Shown here: piece by piece, positions 52,564 through 63,648 of the stretch
Layout of the letters: every line of letters starts with the position of its first letter
Position numbering within the stretch: position 1 is the first letter of the stretch
Source of the DNA: Minicystis rosea
GTDB lineage: Bacteria; Myxococcota_A; Polyangia; Polyangiales; Polyangiaceae
Direction of reading: 5' to 3'
Assembly: GCA_001931535.1 (NCBI GenBank)
Contig: CP016211.1
Coordinates: 12,570,377 to 12,634,376 of the forward strand
DNA length: 64,000 nt
Position numbers and translations under genes: made by a program
The notes under the pieces: generated by a model
Seen by the model: only the letters and a program-made list of their open reading frames with translations
Databases searched by the model: none
Told to the model about the DNA's origin: nothing

Positions 52564-54273
52564 ATGAGCCGAGCGAAGCCCGCGAAGAAGACGAAGCCCC
52601 GAGCCACCCTGAGCGCCACCCTCGTTCCGCGTTTCGGCGGACGCCCGCCGTGCCTCGGCGGCGCCGGCGCGGTGGCGCGTCGTGAGCCCGCCGCCGTCTT
52701 CGCGGCCGGCTCGGCGGTGGAGCTTTGGGACCTGGCGACGTCGACCGTGCGCGCGCGCTTCGACATCGGCGAGGAGGTTCGCAGCGTCGCCATCGATCCC
52801 GCGGGCCGCCGCGCCGCCGCGCTCGGCGAGGGCCGCGTGCATCTCCTCGAAGCGGGGCGCGATCCGGTCGTCGTCCCCGAGGGCCGCGTGCGTTACGTCG
52901 CCTTCGACGGCGAGGGCCGCCTGTGGACCGCCACCACCAGCACGCTCACGCGCCGCCACGCCGACGGCACGGCCGATGGTACCGAGCGCGGCACGTTCGA
53001 TCTGCAAATCGGCGCGACGCGCGGCGACGGCGTGCACGGTATCGCCTCGTACGACGAGGTGATCGTCCTGCTCGACGGCGGCGAGCGCCGCCTCCCCGTG
53101 GGCGCCGATGCGCGCGCCGCGGTGGTCGGCTTGTGTGAGACGAAGCCGTGGATCGCCGTGCAGACGGTCGCCGACGGCGTCGTGCGCGTGCTCGATTGGG
53201 AGACGGGCGCGACGGTGTTCCAGCGCGAAGAGGGCTGGTTTCGTGGGGTGATTCGCGCGCTCGACGTCTCCCCCGACGGGCGGAAGCTCGCCATCATCGG
53301 CCCCGCGGTCATGGTCGTCGATCTCGCCACGGGCGAGGCCATCGTCGATCACAGCCGCAACGATGGATCGAGCTTCGTCGGCGGCTTCGCGGGGGACGAG
53401 GCGGTGGTCGCGTCCTTCGGCGCGCTCTGCCGCTTCGACCTGCGCGCGGGCGCGGCGCCACGCGAGCCGAGCGTGGATCTGCTGGCCTGGTCGAGCGACG
53501 GCGCGCGCGTCGCGCTGGCGGAGGGGCGCGACACCGTGATCGCCGAGGTCGCGCCTTTCGCCGAGCGCGCCCGCATCGCGGGAGAGCGCGACGTGATCGA
53601 CGTCGCCTTCGTGGCGGGCGATGCGCAGGTCGCGGTGCTGCGCTCCGCGTCGCTGTCGATCCACGACGCCGCGAGCGGCGCGGCCATCGCTTCGATCGAG
53701 GTCTCGGATGCGACGGCCTTCGCGGCCTCACCCGATGGCAAGGAGATCCTCGTCGCCGGTGCGGAGCTCCTTCGCGTCGACGTCGCCGAGGCCGAGGTGC
53801 TGAAGCGCTACGTCGAGCACGACGATGGCTACGGCTGCCCGGCGTGGTCGGCGGATGGGACCGTCGTGGCCGCGTTGCAGGGCGAGCGCCGCGTGCTCGC
53901 CTTCGACGCGGGCACTGGCAAGACGGTCGGCGAGCTGAAGATCCCGTCGAGCGACACCGGCGAGCCGAAGGCCGTGGCCCTCGTCGGCGACGATCTGCTG
54001 GCCGCCACCTCCTTCGCGATCCACGCCCGCCCGCGGAGCGGCGGCGCCGCCAAGAAGCGCGGCCCGCGCGAGATGGAGATCATCGGCCGCCGCTTCGATC
54101 GCGAAGGGCGCATCGCCGCCGCGCTCGACGAGGGCACCGTGATCCTCGATGCGGCGGGGGAGATCGCGGCCGCGCTGCCCGACTTCGTCGCCGGCGACGT
54201 CGTCATCGCGCCCAACGGCGCGAGCGCCGCCGTGCTGCGCGACGGCGGCGTGGATCTCTGGACGCTGGGCTGA
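52564..54273 (+). CDS. WD40-like beta-propeller protein
   Basis: The 569-residue product starts with a basic tail (MSRAKPAKKTKPRATL) and then consists of repeats such as AAVFAAGSAVELWDLATSTVRARFD, VIRALDVSPDGRKLAIIGPAVMVVDLATGEAI and ATAFAASPDGKEILVAGAELLRVDVAEAEVL. These are typical of one or two WD40 propellers. There is no signal peptide; a cytoplasmic scaffold is likely. The 43-bp palindrome array starts 60 bases after its stop. Confidence 0.75.
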   Translation: MSRAKPAKKTKPRATLSATLVPRFGGRPPCLGGAGAVARREPAAVFAAGSAVELWDLATSTVRARFDIGEEVRSVAIDPAGRRAAALGEGRVHLLEAGRDPVVVPEGRVRYVAFDGEGRLWTATTSTLTRRHADGTADGTERGTFDLQIGATRGDGVHGIASYDEVIVLLDGGERRLPVGADARAAVVGLCETKPWIAVQTVADGVVRVLDWETGATVFQREEGWFRGVIRALDVSPDGRKLAIIGPAVMVVDLATGEAIVDHSRNDGSSFVGGFAGDEAVVASFGALCRFDLRAGAAPREPSVDLLAWSSDGARVALAEGRDTVIAEVAPFAERARIAGERDVIDVAFVAGDAQVAVLRSASLSIHDAASGAAIASIEVSDATAFAASPDGKEILVAGAELLRVDVAEAEVLKRYVEHDDGYGCPAWSADGTVVAALQGERRVLAFDAGTGKTVGELKIPSSDTGEPKAVALVGDDLLAATSFAIHARPRSGGAAKKRGPREMEIIGRRFDREGRIAAALDEGTVILDAAGEIAAALPDFVAGDVVIAPNGASAAVLRDGGVDLWTLG

Positions 54274-54333
54274 TGGCAGCCTGCTCGACGCGCTCGGGGC
54301 GAGCCTCTCCTTGCCCACCTCGTATCCCCACCG

Positions 54334-54628
54334 TCGACACGTCGAGGATCGCGCTGCCCAGCCGGTACCTCGCCCCTCGATGCCTCGAGGATCCGGCGGA
54401 CCATCTCGCAGCCCGATCCTCGATGCGTCGAGGATCCCGTTGCCGACCTCGTATCCCCACGGTCGACGCGTCGAGGATCGCGCTGCCCACCCGGTATCCC
54501 CATGGTCAACGCGTTGAGGATCGCGCTGCCTACCCGGTATCCCCACGGTCAACGCGTTGAGGATCCCGCGGGCCACCCTATGGTCAACGCGTCGAGGATC
54601 TCGCGGACCACCTCACGGTCAACGTCGA
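54334..54628. repeat. Tandem array of 43-bp units with 12-bp palindromes
   Basis: Palindromic cores lie at 54334, 54377, 54420, 54463, 54506 and 54549, exactly 43 bp apart, followed by 54584 and 54619 at 35-bp spacing. Cores are TCGACGCGTCGA, TCAACGCGTTGA and variants, each followed by GGATC and a GC-rich spacer with CCGGTATCCCC or a similar sequence. A 43-bp period cannot be protein-coding. The array sits between two plus-strand genes. The change G to A at position 3 is matched by C to T at position 10, preserving the dyad. Confidence 0.8.
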
Positions 54629-54775
54629 GGAGCCCGCGGCGCTGACGATTCGCCTGCTCACCCGATCTCCGGGAATGCGTCTCGTCCTCTCCGCATTGTC
54701 CTTCCGACCGGTGCGAACGGCTCTCAGCCTGCGCTCGCATCGGCTTGCGTTCACCCTGTCACCGGAGGGTTGGTC

Positions 54776-55546
54776 ATGTCTCGTTCGTTCTCCGCCACGA
54801 GCCTCGTGGCGTTGCCGCGTCTCACCGCCGTCTCCACGGCTCGGCTCATCAAGGAGCTCCTCACGGCCGCCGCGGCCGAGCACAAGCTCCCGCCTTCGAT
54901 AGGCGTCGATCGCGACGAGCTCGCGGCGGCGCACGAGGCGTTGGAGGACGAGCTGCAAAAGCGCATCACCGCAGGGATCGAGGAGACGCCCGTCGTTCGG
55001 GCGGCCGACAAGATCGAGGACAATGCCATCGGCGCGCTCTACGATTTCCTCGCCGCGTTCGAGCGCCTCCCCGCCGAGCGACACGAAGAGGCCGCCGAGG
55101 CGGCGGTGATTCGTCAGGGGATGTTCCCCGGTGGGCTCGCGTTCCTCGCCATCAAGCCTCACGACGAATGGCAGGAGGTCGAGACGCGCATCAAGCTGAT
55201 GGCCGAGAAGGGGTGGGACAAGACCATCGCCAAGCTCGGGGGCAAGCCGTTCCTCGACGAGGTGAAGCACGCGCACGGGGGGTATGGCGAGGCCCTCGGC
55301 CTCACGGTCGTCAAGCCCGTCGCGGAGGCGCCGTCCCTGCGCGAGGCGCGCGATGCGGCCCTCGACGTGGTGCGCGCGTACGTGCTCCAGGTCTCCGCGC
55401 ACGTGCGGAGGAGCAAACCCGAGACCGGGGCGCTGGCCGCCCGGTTGCTCAAGCCGCTCACCGAGTGGCAGGACAAGGCGACCAAGAGCAATCCTTCCTC
55501 GGGCGAGAGCGCGAAGCCGAGCAAGGACGGCGCGCCGCCGGTTTGA
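54776..55546 (+). CDS. Hypothetical helical protein
   Basis: The 256-residue product (ATG 54776 after GGAGGG) is nearly all helix by composition: STARLIKELLTAAAAEHKLPPSIGVDRDELAAAHEALEDELQKRI and ARDAALDVVRAYVLQVSAHVRR, with a basic disordered end (KPSKDGAPPV). No signal peptide or known family. A hairpin (55552-55574) follows the stop. Confidence 0.65.
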   Translation: MSRSFSATSLVALPRLTAVSTARLIKELLTAAAAEHKLPPSIGVDRDELAAAHEALEDELQKRITAGIEETPVVRAADKIEDNAIGALYDFLAAFERLPAERHEEAAEAAVIRQGMFPGGLAFLAIKPHDEWQEVETRIKLMAEKGWDKTIAKLGGKPFLDEVKHAHGGYGEALGLTVVKPVAEAPSLREARDAALDVVRAYVLQVSAHVRRSKPETGALAARLLKPLTEWQDKATKSNPSSGESAKPSKDGAPPV

Positions 55547-55551
55547 GCCCA

Positions 55552-55574
55552 GGAAAGGAGCGCCGCTCCTTTCC
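55552..55574 (+). terminator. Stem-loop GGAAAGGAGC/GCTCCTTTCC
   Basis: A perfect 10-bp stem with a GCC loop begins five bases after the stop of the helical protein gene. No T tract follows. Confidence 0.55.
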
Positions 55575-55956
55575 CTCCACGGGCACCGGCCCAGGCGGGC
55601 TCGCAAGCGAGCCCTGGACCCGTGGAGCCTCCCATCCCAACGGCGGGGAACTCGAATCTCGCACATGGCGCGCGTTTTCGCTGGGTTCCTCGCCGTTCGT
55701 GTTTTCGGGCACGACACTCGACGGCACTCGGTGGCACTCAAAGATCGTCCGCGCCGGTAACCGGGAGGCAACGCGGCACCGTGAGGCCGCCTGGCTGAGT
55801 GCGCGCGCTCCCGCCTCTTCTCGGGCGAGGTCCCGCTGTGGCGGACTGTTCATCACCTCCGTCGGAAGGGTGGCATGAACTGAAACGCGGAATGAACTGC
55901 GGTGGGCGCTCGGGCGCGGGGGCGGGTCGAGTGAGCCGCTGCGAGGAGGACGAGGA

Positions 55957-56184
55957 ACGCATCGACGCGTCCGCCCGCACGTTCCGCATCCGGTAGCAAT
56001 CCATGATCCCGAGGTTGCCGGCGCGGAACGCCTTCGCCATCGCCCATGGGACTTCCGCTTCGGCCTCGACCACGCGCGCCTGCATCTCCAGCGCGAGCGC
56101 GCGGCGACCAGACCCGTGAAGCGCGCGAACCGCACGCGCGATCGGCTGTTGTTCCAGCGCGCGCATCATCCTCCCGCGATGGTT
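55957..56184 (-). pseudogene. floA: Decayed floA/UPF0365 fragment
   Basis: On the minus strand the segment RRALALEMQARVV ... VEAEAEVPWAMAKAFRAGNLGIMDCYRMRNVRADASMR matches the end of flotillin-like FloA (UPF0365) proteins. The upstream and downstream parts of that protein are missing: the sequence before is unrelated and the frame continues past the normal end. It is probably a remnant. Apart from this and the hairpin above, the 55547-56254 gap holds no convincing gene. Confidence 0.55.
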
Positions 56185-56254
56185 GATCGCCAGGGACGAC
56201 GGCCCACGCCTCGAGCACATCGGACCCGCGCATCGCCACGCGCCGGCGGGCACC

Positions 56255-57571
56255 TCAAGCTGCTCGACGGTGGGAGCCCCAGAGTCTCCTCGCATCGTCG
56301 GGAAGCTGCGCTTCGACAGCTGCCACCTCGTCCGCCGGCATTGCGGTCCGCACTGCGGAGAAGACCGCGTCGATGACCGCTTCGGCCTGCTCATCCATTA
56401 TCTGGAGGTGTTGGGCCAACATCTGCGTGAACTCGGCGCGGCTCAGGCGATCAGGCCACTGGTCCGCATGCCTCCCAAACGGTTGCAGGAGCGCCCGTAG
56501 CGTCGGAGGCAGGCTGACCGCCATGTCGACCGCCTGCCCGCCCGTCAGCTGAGCCGACAGCAATCCCATCACGGCGCGGAGCGCCTTGGGCGCGCGCACG
56601 CCAGCCGGAAGGGCTCCGCTCTGGTCGATCCGCTGGAAGACGCGCTCGGACATCGCGTCGACGAGCTTGGGCCCTTGGGTGGGCTCGGGCGTGAGCACCA
56701 CGCGGGCGGCCGGGCCGGGGACGAGCTCCGGCACCCGGTCGTCCCAGCGGTGCATCCGCTCGAAGACGCGCAGCACCAAGCCCATCTCCAGGAGCACGCG
56801 GCCCACCGCGAGGTTCACTGCGGGCGCGTCCTGCCCCTCGGCGTGGGCCTCGGGCACGCCGTCGCCGGTGCTCAGCGCGCGCGCCGCGGCGCGGGCTGCT
56901 TCGACGTCGGCGGTCGTGAAATCGATCGATGCGACCAGCGCCCGCGCCACGTGGTCGTCGCGTTCGAGCCAATCAGCGGCGAGCTGCGCGAGCGTGTGCA
57001 GCGAGGAGATCAGGGCCTCCTTCGTGTCGGTGGTGCCCATGGTGGCGGCGAGCAGGGCGCGCTCGGCCTCGTTGCCTTCGGCAAGCACACCGAGCGCGAG
57101 GATCAGATCGTCGCGCGCGCGGAGCGCCGCGTACCGGTTGCGTTCGGAGCGCACGCTCGGCGTGCCGCTCCCGGTGCTGCGCGTGTCCTGGATCTCCTTC
57201 GCCCTGTCGAGATCGCGGATGCACTCGAGTAGCCAGGCAAAGCGGGCGCGGCCGTAGCGGCGGACGAGCGCCGGGTGGCGCGAAAGCGTGTCGTGGATGA
57301 GCGGGACCCACTCGAGCGCCTCGGCGAGCACGGCCGTCCCTTCGGCGCGATCGCCGGCTGCGGCAGTGCACTGCGCGTGCGTGAACTGCTCGCGGAAGGC
57401 TTGGCGCTGCACGTTCGTGAGCGGGGGGAGGGCGGCGAGATGGGCGCCGACGACGGAAGGATCGGGCGCGGCTGTGGTCGAGGAGGCAGCCGGCACGCTG
57501 CTGACAGGGTTGCCCATACCCGGTTCATCGGGGTGCGGCTCGAGCCGCGCAAGGGGCGGCACGACGGTCAC
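56255..57571 (-). CDS. Helical protein with DUF2267-like C-terminus
   Basis: The product is up to 438 residues. A Pro/Ala leader precedes helical repeats (QCTAAAGDRAEGTAVLAEALEWVPLIHDTL, ALRARDDLILALGVLAEGNEAERALLAATM). The C-terminal 90 residues (DQWPDRLSRAEFTQMLAQHLQI ... PADEVAAVEAQLPDDARRLW) resemble DUF2267 domains. Function unknown. The start is GTG 57571 or ATG 57517. It is divergent from the small hydrophilic gene. Confidence 0.7.
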   Translation of the reverse strand: MTVVPPLARLEPHPDEPGMGNPVSSVPAASSTTAAPDPSVVGAHLAALPPLTNVQRQAFREQFTHAQCTAAAGDRAEGTAVLAEALEWVPLIHDTLSRHPALVRRYGRARFAWLLECIRDLDRAKEIQDTRSTGSGTPSVRSERNRYAALRARDDLILALGVLAEGNEAERALLAATMGTTDTKEALISSLHTLAQLAADWLERDDHVARALVASIDFTTADVEAARAAARALSTGDGVPEAHAEGQDAPAVNLAVGRVLLEMGLVLRVFERMHRWDDRVPELVPGPAARVVLTPEPTQGPKLVDAMSERVFQRIDQSGALPAGVRAPKALRAVMGLLSAQLTGGQAVDMAVSLPPTLRALLQPFGRHADQWPDRLSRAEFTQMLAQHLQIMDEQAEAVIDAVFSAVRTAMPADEVAAVEAQLPDDARRLWGSHRRAA

Positions 57572-57651
57572 GCTCGCGTCTCGACCGCGGGCATCTTGAC
57601 GGGGCGCGGGGCACGCCGACGATTACCACGCCGAACGCGTGGAGGTGCCGA

Positions 57652-57834
57652 ATGTCGGAGGAGAAGAGGGAGCGCGATCCCGAGCAGAAGCACGCCGCCC
57701 GACTGGCCAGCTCCACCCAGGGGAGCAGACCGGAGGAGAGCCCCTCGCCTCCCGCTGACCCGGCGCCACCGGGCCCGCGGCCGCAAGCGCGCCCCGAGGG
57801 CGAGGACGGCCACTGGGATCGGCCGGACGACTGA
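57652..57834 (+). CDS. Small hydrophilic protein
   Basis: The 60-residue product (ATG 57652 after GGAGGTG) is rich in Glu, Arg and Pro, without structure or family. The good ribosome site and the 15-base gap to the permease gene suggest it is translated as part of that operon. Confidence 0.55.
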   Translation: MSEEKRERDPEQKHAARLASSTQGSRPEESPSPPADPAPPGPRPQARPEGEDGHWDRPDD

Positions 57835-57849
57835 CTGCCCCCGGCTGCC

Positions 57850-59007
57850 ATGACGCCGGCCGAACCCCTCCCTCCCGACACTTCCGGGCCGCCGTCCTCT
57901 GACATGCGCGCGCCGGCGGAGCCGCCTCCCGCCGCGTTCCTGCCGCTGGCCCCTGCGGAGCCCGCACGGGAGCGGCGGGCGCTCGGGGTGCTGGCGATCG
58001 TCGCGATCGCGGCGATGGCGTGGATCACCCAGCCGGTGGGGATCGGCATCCTCGTCGGCATGCTCAACGCCTTCATGATGCAGCCGTTCTACGAGCGGCT
58101 GCGGTCCCGCGGGCGAAGGGCCGCGGTGGCGGCGGCGATAGCGGTCGGGCTCTCGACGCTCGTGATCGTCGCGGTGCTGGCCGGGCTCTCGTCGCTGCTC
58201 GTGGGCCGGGGCATCGTGCTGGCGGAGGCGCTCATCGCCGCGCTCTCCCCCGGCGCGCCGGCCCGTGAGCTCGTCATGGGGTGGGCCCGACGCCTCGAAC
58301 CGCTCGGGCTCCGCGCCGACGATCTCCCCGCCCGGCTGCGCGACGCTGCGGCCGATCTCGCCGGTCGCGCCGCCAGCCTCGCGGCAAACGTCGCCTCCGC
58401 CAGCTTCGGCGCCCTGCTCGGCCTCTTCTTCCTGTTGATGACCACCTACTACGTGCTCCGGCACTGGACGTCGCTCGCGCGCCGCGCCGAAGACATGCTC
58501 CCGCTGCACCCGCGCCACACCCGCGCGCTGCTCGACGAGCTCCGGAACGTCGGACAGAGGACGCTCCTCGGCACCGTGCTCACCGGCATCGCGCAGGGGC
58601 TCCTCGCGGCGGTCGGCTTCCTCATCACGGGAGTGCCCGAGGCGGCGTTCCTCGGCGCCGCTACCGCCGCGGCCTCTCTGATCCCCGCGGTCGGCACGCT
58701 GCTCGTCTGGGTGCCCGCGGGCGTGTACCTGATCCTCACGCACCACATCGGCATGGGGATCCTCGAGCTCGCGTGGGGAGCGCTGGTGGTGGTGGGCGTC
58801 TCCGACTACGTGATCCGCCCACGGCTCGTGGGCCGGGGCGGGAGCATGCCGGGGCTCTTCATGTTCGCCGCGCTGTTCGGGGGGGTGGAGACGTTCGGGC
58901 TGATCGGGCTCCTGATCGGGCCGGTGGTGATGGCGCTGTCGATCTCGACGCTGCGGATCTACGCGGCGGAGATGAAGGGGCACGCGGAGGGCGAGGCTCG
59001 GAGGTGA
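57850..59007 (+). CDS. AI-2E family transporter-like permease
   Basis: The 385-residue protein has about eight hydrophobic segments with the family's hallmarks: ILVGMLNAFMMQPFYERLRSRG, the long loop before LLGTVLTGIAQGLLAAVGFLITGVPEAAFLGAATAAASLIPAVGTLLVWVPAG (several short segments) and VIRPRLVGRGGSMPGLFMFAALFGG. The family includes TqsA (AI-2 export) and Na/H-type antiporters; substrate unknown. The C-terminus is cytoplasmic. Confidence 0.88.
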   Translation: MTPAEPLPPDTSGPPSSDMRAPAEPPPAAFLPLAPAEPARERRALGVLAIVAIAAMAWITQPVGIGILVGMLNAFMMQPFYERLRSRGRRAAVAAAIAVGLSTLVIVAVLAGLSSLLVGRGIVLAEALIAALSPGAPARELVMGWARRLEPLGLRADDLPARLRDAAADLAGRAASLAANVASASFGALLGLFFLLMTTYYVLRHWTSLARRAEDMLPLHPRHTRALLDELRNVGQRTLLGTVLTGIAQGLLAAVGFLITGVPEAAFLGAATAAASLIPAVGTLLVWVPAGVYLILTHHIGMGILELAWGALVVVGVSDYVIRPRLVGRGGSMPGLFMFAALFGGVETFGLIGLLIGPVVMALSISTLRIYAAEMKGHAEGEARR

Positions 59008-59028
59008 TCGAGGTCGCGAGATCCACGA

Positions 59029-59934
59029 TCAATCGTCCACCGTGCTCTCGGCTGCCGCTCCGGGGCAGGTCTCGACGCCGTGCGCGAGCTTCCGGTTCAC
59101 CACCGCTCCCACGAGGAGCGCTGCCGTGAACAGGTATAGGCCGATCATGGTCACGCCGATCACCGCGAGCCCCGCCAGATAGGCGCCGCCATCTCCCGCC
59201 TTGGCGATGTAGAACGCATAGGCGAACCCGAACAGGATCTCGAGCGCGACGGCGAGCAGCGCGCCGGGGAGGATCGGCACGCCACGCCGGGCCCGGGGCG
59301 GGATACCGACCCGATACAAGGCACAGACGTACGCGAGGACGATCCCCGCGCTGATGCAGAAGCTGAGCGTGCGGCTCGCGAGGGTCGGTGCTCCGGTCGC
59401 CCGCAGCGGCGGGATCCACCTTCCGAGCCAGCCCATCGCGCCCAGGAGCTCGGAGCCCAAGGACGCGAGGAGAACCACCACGACCGGCAGGATGATGCAC
59501 ATGCCGATGGCGAGCAGGCGCTTCTTCCACCAGGGACGCGCGATCCCGGTCCCGATCTCGAGGGCGTCGAACATCGCATGCACGCCGGTCGAGGCGAGCC
59601 AGGTGAACACCGCCACGCTGCCGGCCCCCACCGAGCCTTCGTTCCGAGTGGCCAGGTTGATCAGCTCGGCGCTGACGAGCTGGCGAGTCGCCGCCGGGAG
59701 CGAGCTCAACAGGGGCGCGACCTCGCTCCAGTTGTTGGTCGAGAAGCGCGCGGCGAGGAGGCCCGCGACGGCGGCGAGCGGGACGAGCGAGAGGAACAGC
59801 CAGAACGCCGTCTCGGCGGCGAGGCCGAGGGCCCGCGTGCGATCCAAACAGACGAGCACATCCTTCGACCAGGCGCCGGCGCGTGAAAGCCGCCGCTTCC
59901 ATTCGGCCAGGCTCGAGAGGTGCCGCTGACGCAT
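59029..59934 (-). CDS. YihY/BrkB family inner-membrane protein
   Basis: The 301-residue protein has six transmembrane helices with the family segments: LGLAAETAFWLFLSLVPLAAVAGLLAA, GSVAVFTWLASTGVHAMFDALEIGTG, and GAYLAGLAVIGVTMIGLYLFTAALLVGAVVNRKL at the end. YihY/BrkB proteins are of unknown function (formerly called ribonuclease BN). The convergent permease gene ends 21 bases away. Confidence 0.88.
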   Translation of the reverse strand: MRQRHLSSLAEWKRRLSRAGAWSKDVLVCLDRTRALGLAAETAFWLFLSLVPLAAVAGLLAARFSTNNWSEVAPLLSSLPAATRQLVSAELINLATRNEGSVGAGSVAVFTWLASTGVHAMFDALEIGTGIARPWWKKRLLAIGMCIILPVVVVLLASLGSELLGAMGWLGRWIPPLRATGAPTLASRTLSFCISAGIVLAYVCALYRVGIPPRARRGVPILPGALLAVALEILFGFAYAFYIAKAGDGGAYLAGLAVIGVTMIGLYLFTAALLVGAVVNRKLAHGVETCPGAAAESTVDD

Positions 59935-59940
59935 CGAGGG

Positions 59941-60180
59941 CTACCACTTGGACTTCTTCTCATCGTCCTCGAGCGCGCCCCCGATCAGGCCGAAGGCCCC
60001 GCCGATTACCGCGCCGCCGGCGCCGCCCAGCAACCCTCCGACGACGGCGCCCCTTGCGCCGCCGGGGACGACGGCGGCCTCCTCCGGGCACGACGTCTCC
60101 GATGCCTGGTCCTCGGTCGGTGGGGCCTTCTCCGGCTTGCTGATCGGGTCGGCCGGCGCGGCTTTCTTGGGCTTCTTCAT
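59941..60180 (-). CDS. Glycine-zipper small protein
   Basis: The 79-residue product has a Lys/Pro-rich first half and then GGARGAVVGGLLGGAGGAVIGGAFGLIGGAL, a glycine-zipper segment typical of small envelope-associated proteins. Start taken at ATG 60180; an ATG at 60261 would add 27 residues. It lies 6 bases upstream of the YihY gene in the same direction, so the two are one operon. Confidence 0.6.
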   Translation of the reverse strand: MKKPKKAAPADPISKPEKAPPTEDQASETSCPEEAAVVPGGARGAVVGGLLGGAGGAVIGGAFGLIGGALEDDEKKSKW

Positions 60181-60282
60181 GATGACCATACCAGCAAGAC
60201 CCGAGCCGGCCATGAGCTCGACGAGCTCCGCCGCGCGGACATCGCGTCGTGGCACGATCATGGCGAGTGACGCCTACGCCGT

Positions 60283-61200
<918 letters not shown>

Positions 61201-63648
61201 GCCGGTTGACGAGCTCGGCCGCGACCCAGGTCGCGCCGACGGCGATGGCCAGCGTGATCATCGCCCGCACGTCGAGCCGCTCGAGCCCGAGGACGCGCCG
61301 CAGAGCGGGGACGAGGATCGTCAGCAGTTGCAGCCCGATCCCGACGCCGATCGACAGGTGCAGCGCGAGGTTGTGCCGAGACGGGTGCACGAGCCGACGC
61401 GAGGGGTACGCGGAGACGAGCTTCGCGATGGACTCGTACAAGAACAGCAGGCTCTGGATGGCGACCGGCCCGTAGCCCCAGCGCGGCACCAGCATCAGCA
61501 ACAGGATTCCGATGAATCCTTTGAGCGCTCCCGTGGCCACGATGAACGCAGACGACGGTCCGTCGAGCAGCGCGCTCGTGGGCGGGCGTGGCGGCCGGCT
61601 CATGACATCCGGGTTGCGGTCGAGGGCCAGCGCCAGCGCGGGCGGCCCATCGCCGACCATGTTGATCCACAAGAGCTGGAAGGCCGTGAGCGGCAAGAGG
61701 AGCATGCCCGCCGCGTCCCGGAGGCCGAGGGCATAGGCGCTGATCAACCCGGTGACCACGAGCAGCACGAGCGCGACGTTGGTCGAGAACGTGTACCGGA
61801 TGAACTTCTGGATGTTCTCGTGGATGCCGCGTCCCTCCTCGATGGCGCCCACGATCGAGGCGAAGTTGTCGTCGAGCAGCACGAGATCGGCGACCTCGCG
61901 GGCGACGTCGCTGCCGCGCTGTCCCATCGCGATCCCCACGTCCGATCGCTTCAGCGCCGGCGCGTCGTTCACGCCGTCGCCCGTCACCGCGACGATGTGC
62001 CCGTCTGCTTTCAGCGCCTCCACGAGCCGGAGCTTGTGCTCCGGGCTCATTCGGGCGAACACGCCTATCCGGCGCACGGCTCGCTGCAACTCCTCGGCCG
62101 TGAGGTGCTCGATATCGGCGCCCGCGAGGACCTCCGTGCTGGTGATCCCGATGGCTTCGGCGACGGCGCGCGCTGTCGCCGGGTGGTCACCGGTGATCAT
62201 CAGGACTCGTACGCCCGCATCTTGCACCTTGCGGATCGCCTCGGTGACCTCGGCCCGCGGCGGATCCCAGAGCATCACGAGGCCGAGGAGCTCGAGAGCC
62301 TCTTCCTGCTCGCTCGGGGCGCGTGCCAGGCCGAGGACGCGGTAGCCCTGCGCGGCCCCCGCCTGCGCTCGCTCCAACCACCGCGCTCGACCTTCGGGCG
62401 AGAGGGCCGCGCGCGCGAGCAGCACCTCGGGCGCGCCCTTGAGGAAGCTGACCGCCCCGCTCGGGGACGCGACGGTGACGCGCATGAACTTCCACGCACT
62501 GTCGAACGGGCGGCTCGCGAGCCGGGGGTGGGCTCGCCGTATCGCGAGCGGATCGAGCCCTCGCGAGCGCGCGTGCTCGATCAGCCCGAGCTCCAGCGGA
62601 TCGCCGGCGGCGGCCTGCGCATCGGCATCGTTCGCGAGCACCAGGGCGGTGAGGGCGGCCTCGGGATCGTCGGACTCGAGCGCGGCCACCGACATGCGGT
62701 TCTCGGTCAGCGTGCCCGTCTTGTCGGTCGCGATCACCGTGACCGAACCGAGGGCCTCGACCGCGGCGAGGCGCCGGACGACCGCGTGCCGGCGCGCCAT
62801 GTGCTGGACCCCGAGGGCGAGCGTCGCCGTCACCACGGCCGGCATGCCCTCGGGCACGGCGGCGACCGCGAGCGCGACCGCGAAGATCACGACCTCCACG
62901 ACGTGCGCGGGGCCCTCGGCGAGGAGCCCCAGCACGATGAGCAGGGCCGCGAGCGCTGCCACCCAGCGGGTGATCTTGCCGCCGAGCACGTCGAGCCGGC
63001 GCTCGAGCGGCGTCTTGTCGGTCTGGATCCGGCCGAGCATCGCCGCGAGCCGGCCCATGGTGCTCCGGACGCCGGTCCCGGTGACGCGCAGGAAGCCCGC
63101 GCCACGGACGAGGAGCGTCCCGCTGTAGACCTCGGCGCCCACCGGTCGGTCGACCGGGACCGACTCGCCCGTGAGCACCGACTCGTCGATCATGACGCCG
63201 AGCCCATCGAGCAACGTGCCGTCGGCCGGGATCCGTTCTCCGGCTTCGACGCGGACGACGTCTCCAGGGACGAGCTGGCTGCTCGGGATGTGCACGAGTC
63301 GCCCATCACGCAGCGCCCACGCGACAGGGGCGGCCAGGGTCTTGAGCCGGGCGAGCGCGTTCTCCGAGCGGTACTCCTGGATCACGCCGAGCGCCGCGTT
63401 CAGCACGAGCACCGCCGCGATGGCCAGCGCCTCGATGGGCCACCCCCGCCCGCCTCCATAGAGCCACGCGCCGAGATCGAACACGTGGGCGAAGAGCAGG
63501 ATGAGCGTGAGCGGCCCCGAACCTGCAGAACGAGCCGCCTCCAGAGCGGCCGAGGTGTGGGCTCCGGGATCGCGTTGGGGCCGAGCTCCTCCAGGCGACG
63601 TGTCGCGTCCGCCTGCGTGAGACCCGTCAAGCTCTGCTCGGCGTTCAT

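Noticed and set aside
54334..54628. CRISPR array
   Set aside because: The whole 43-bp unit is repeated, without unique spacers, and no cas genes are present.
55640..55680. tRNA-like sequence (GGGAACTCGAATC)
   Set aside because: It resembles a T-arm but lacks TTCGA, and no acceptor, D or anticodon arm can be formed around it.
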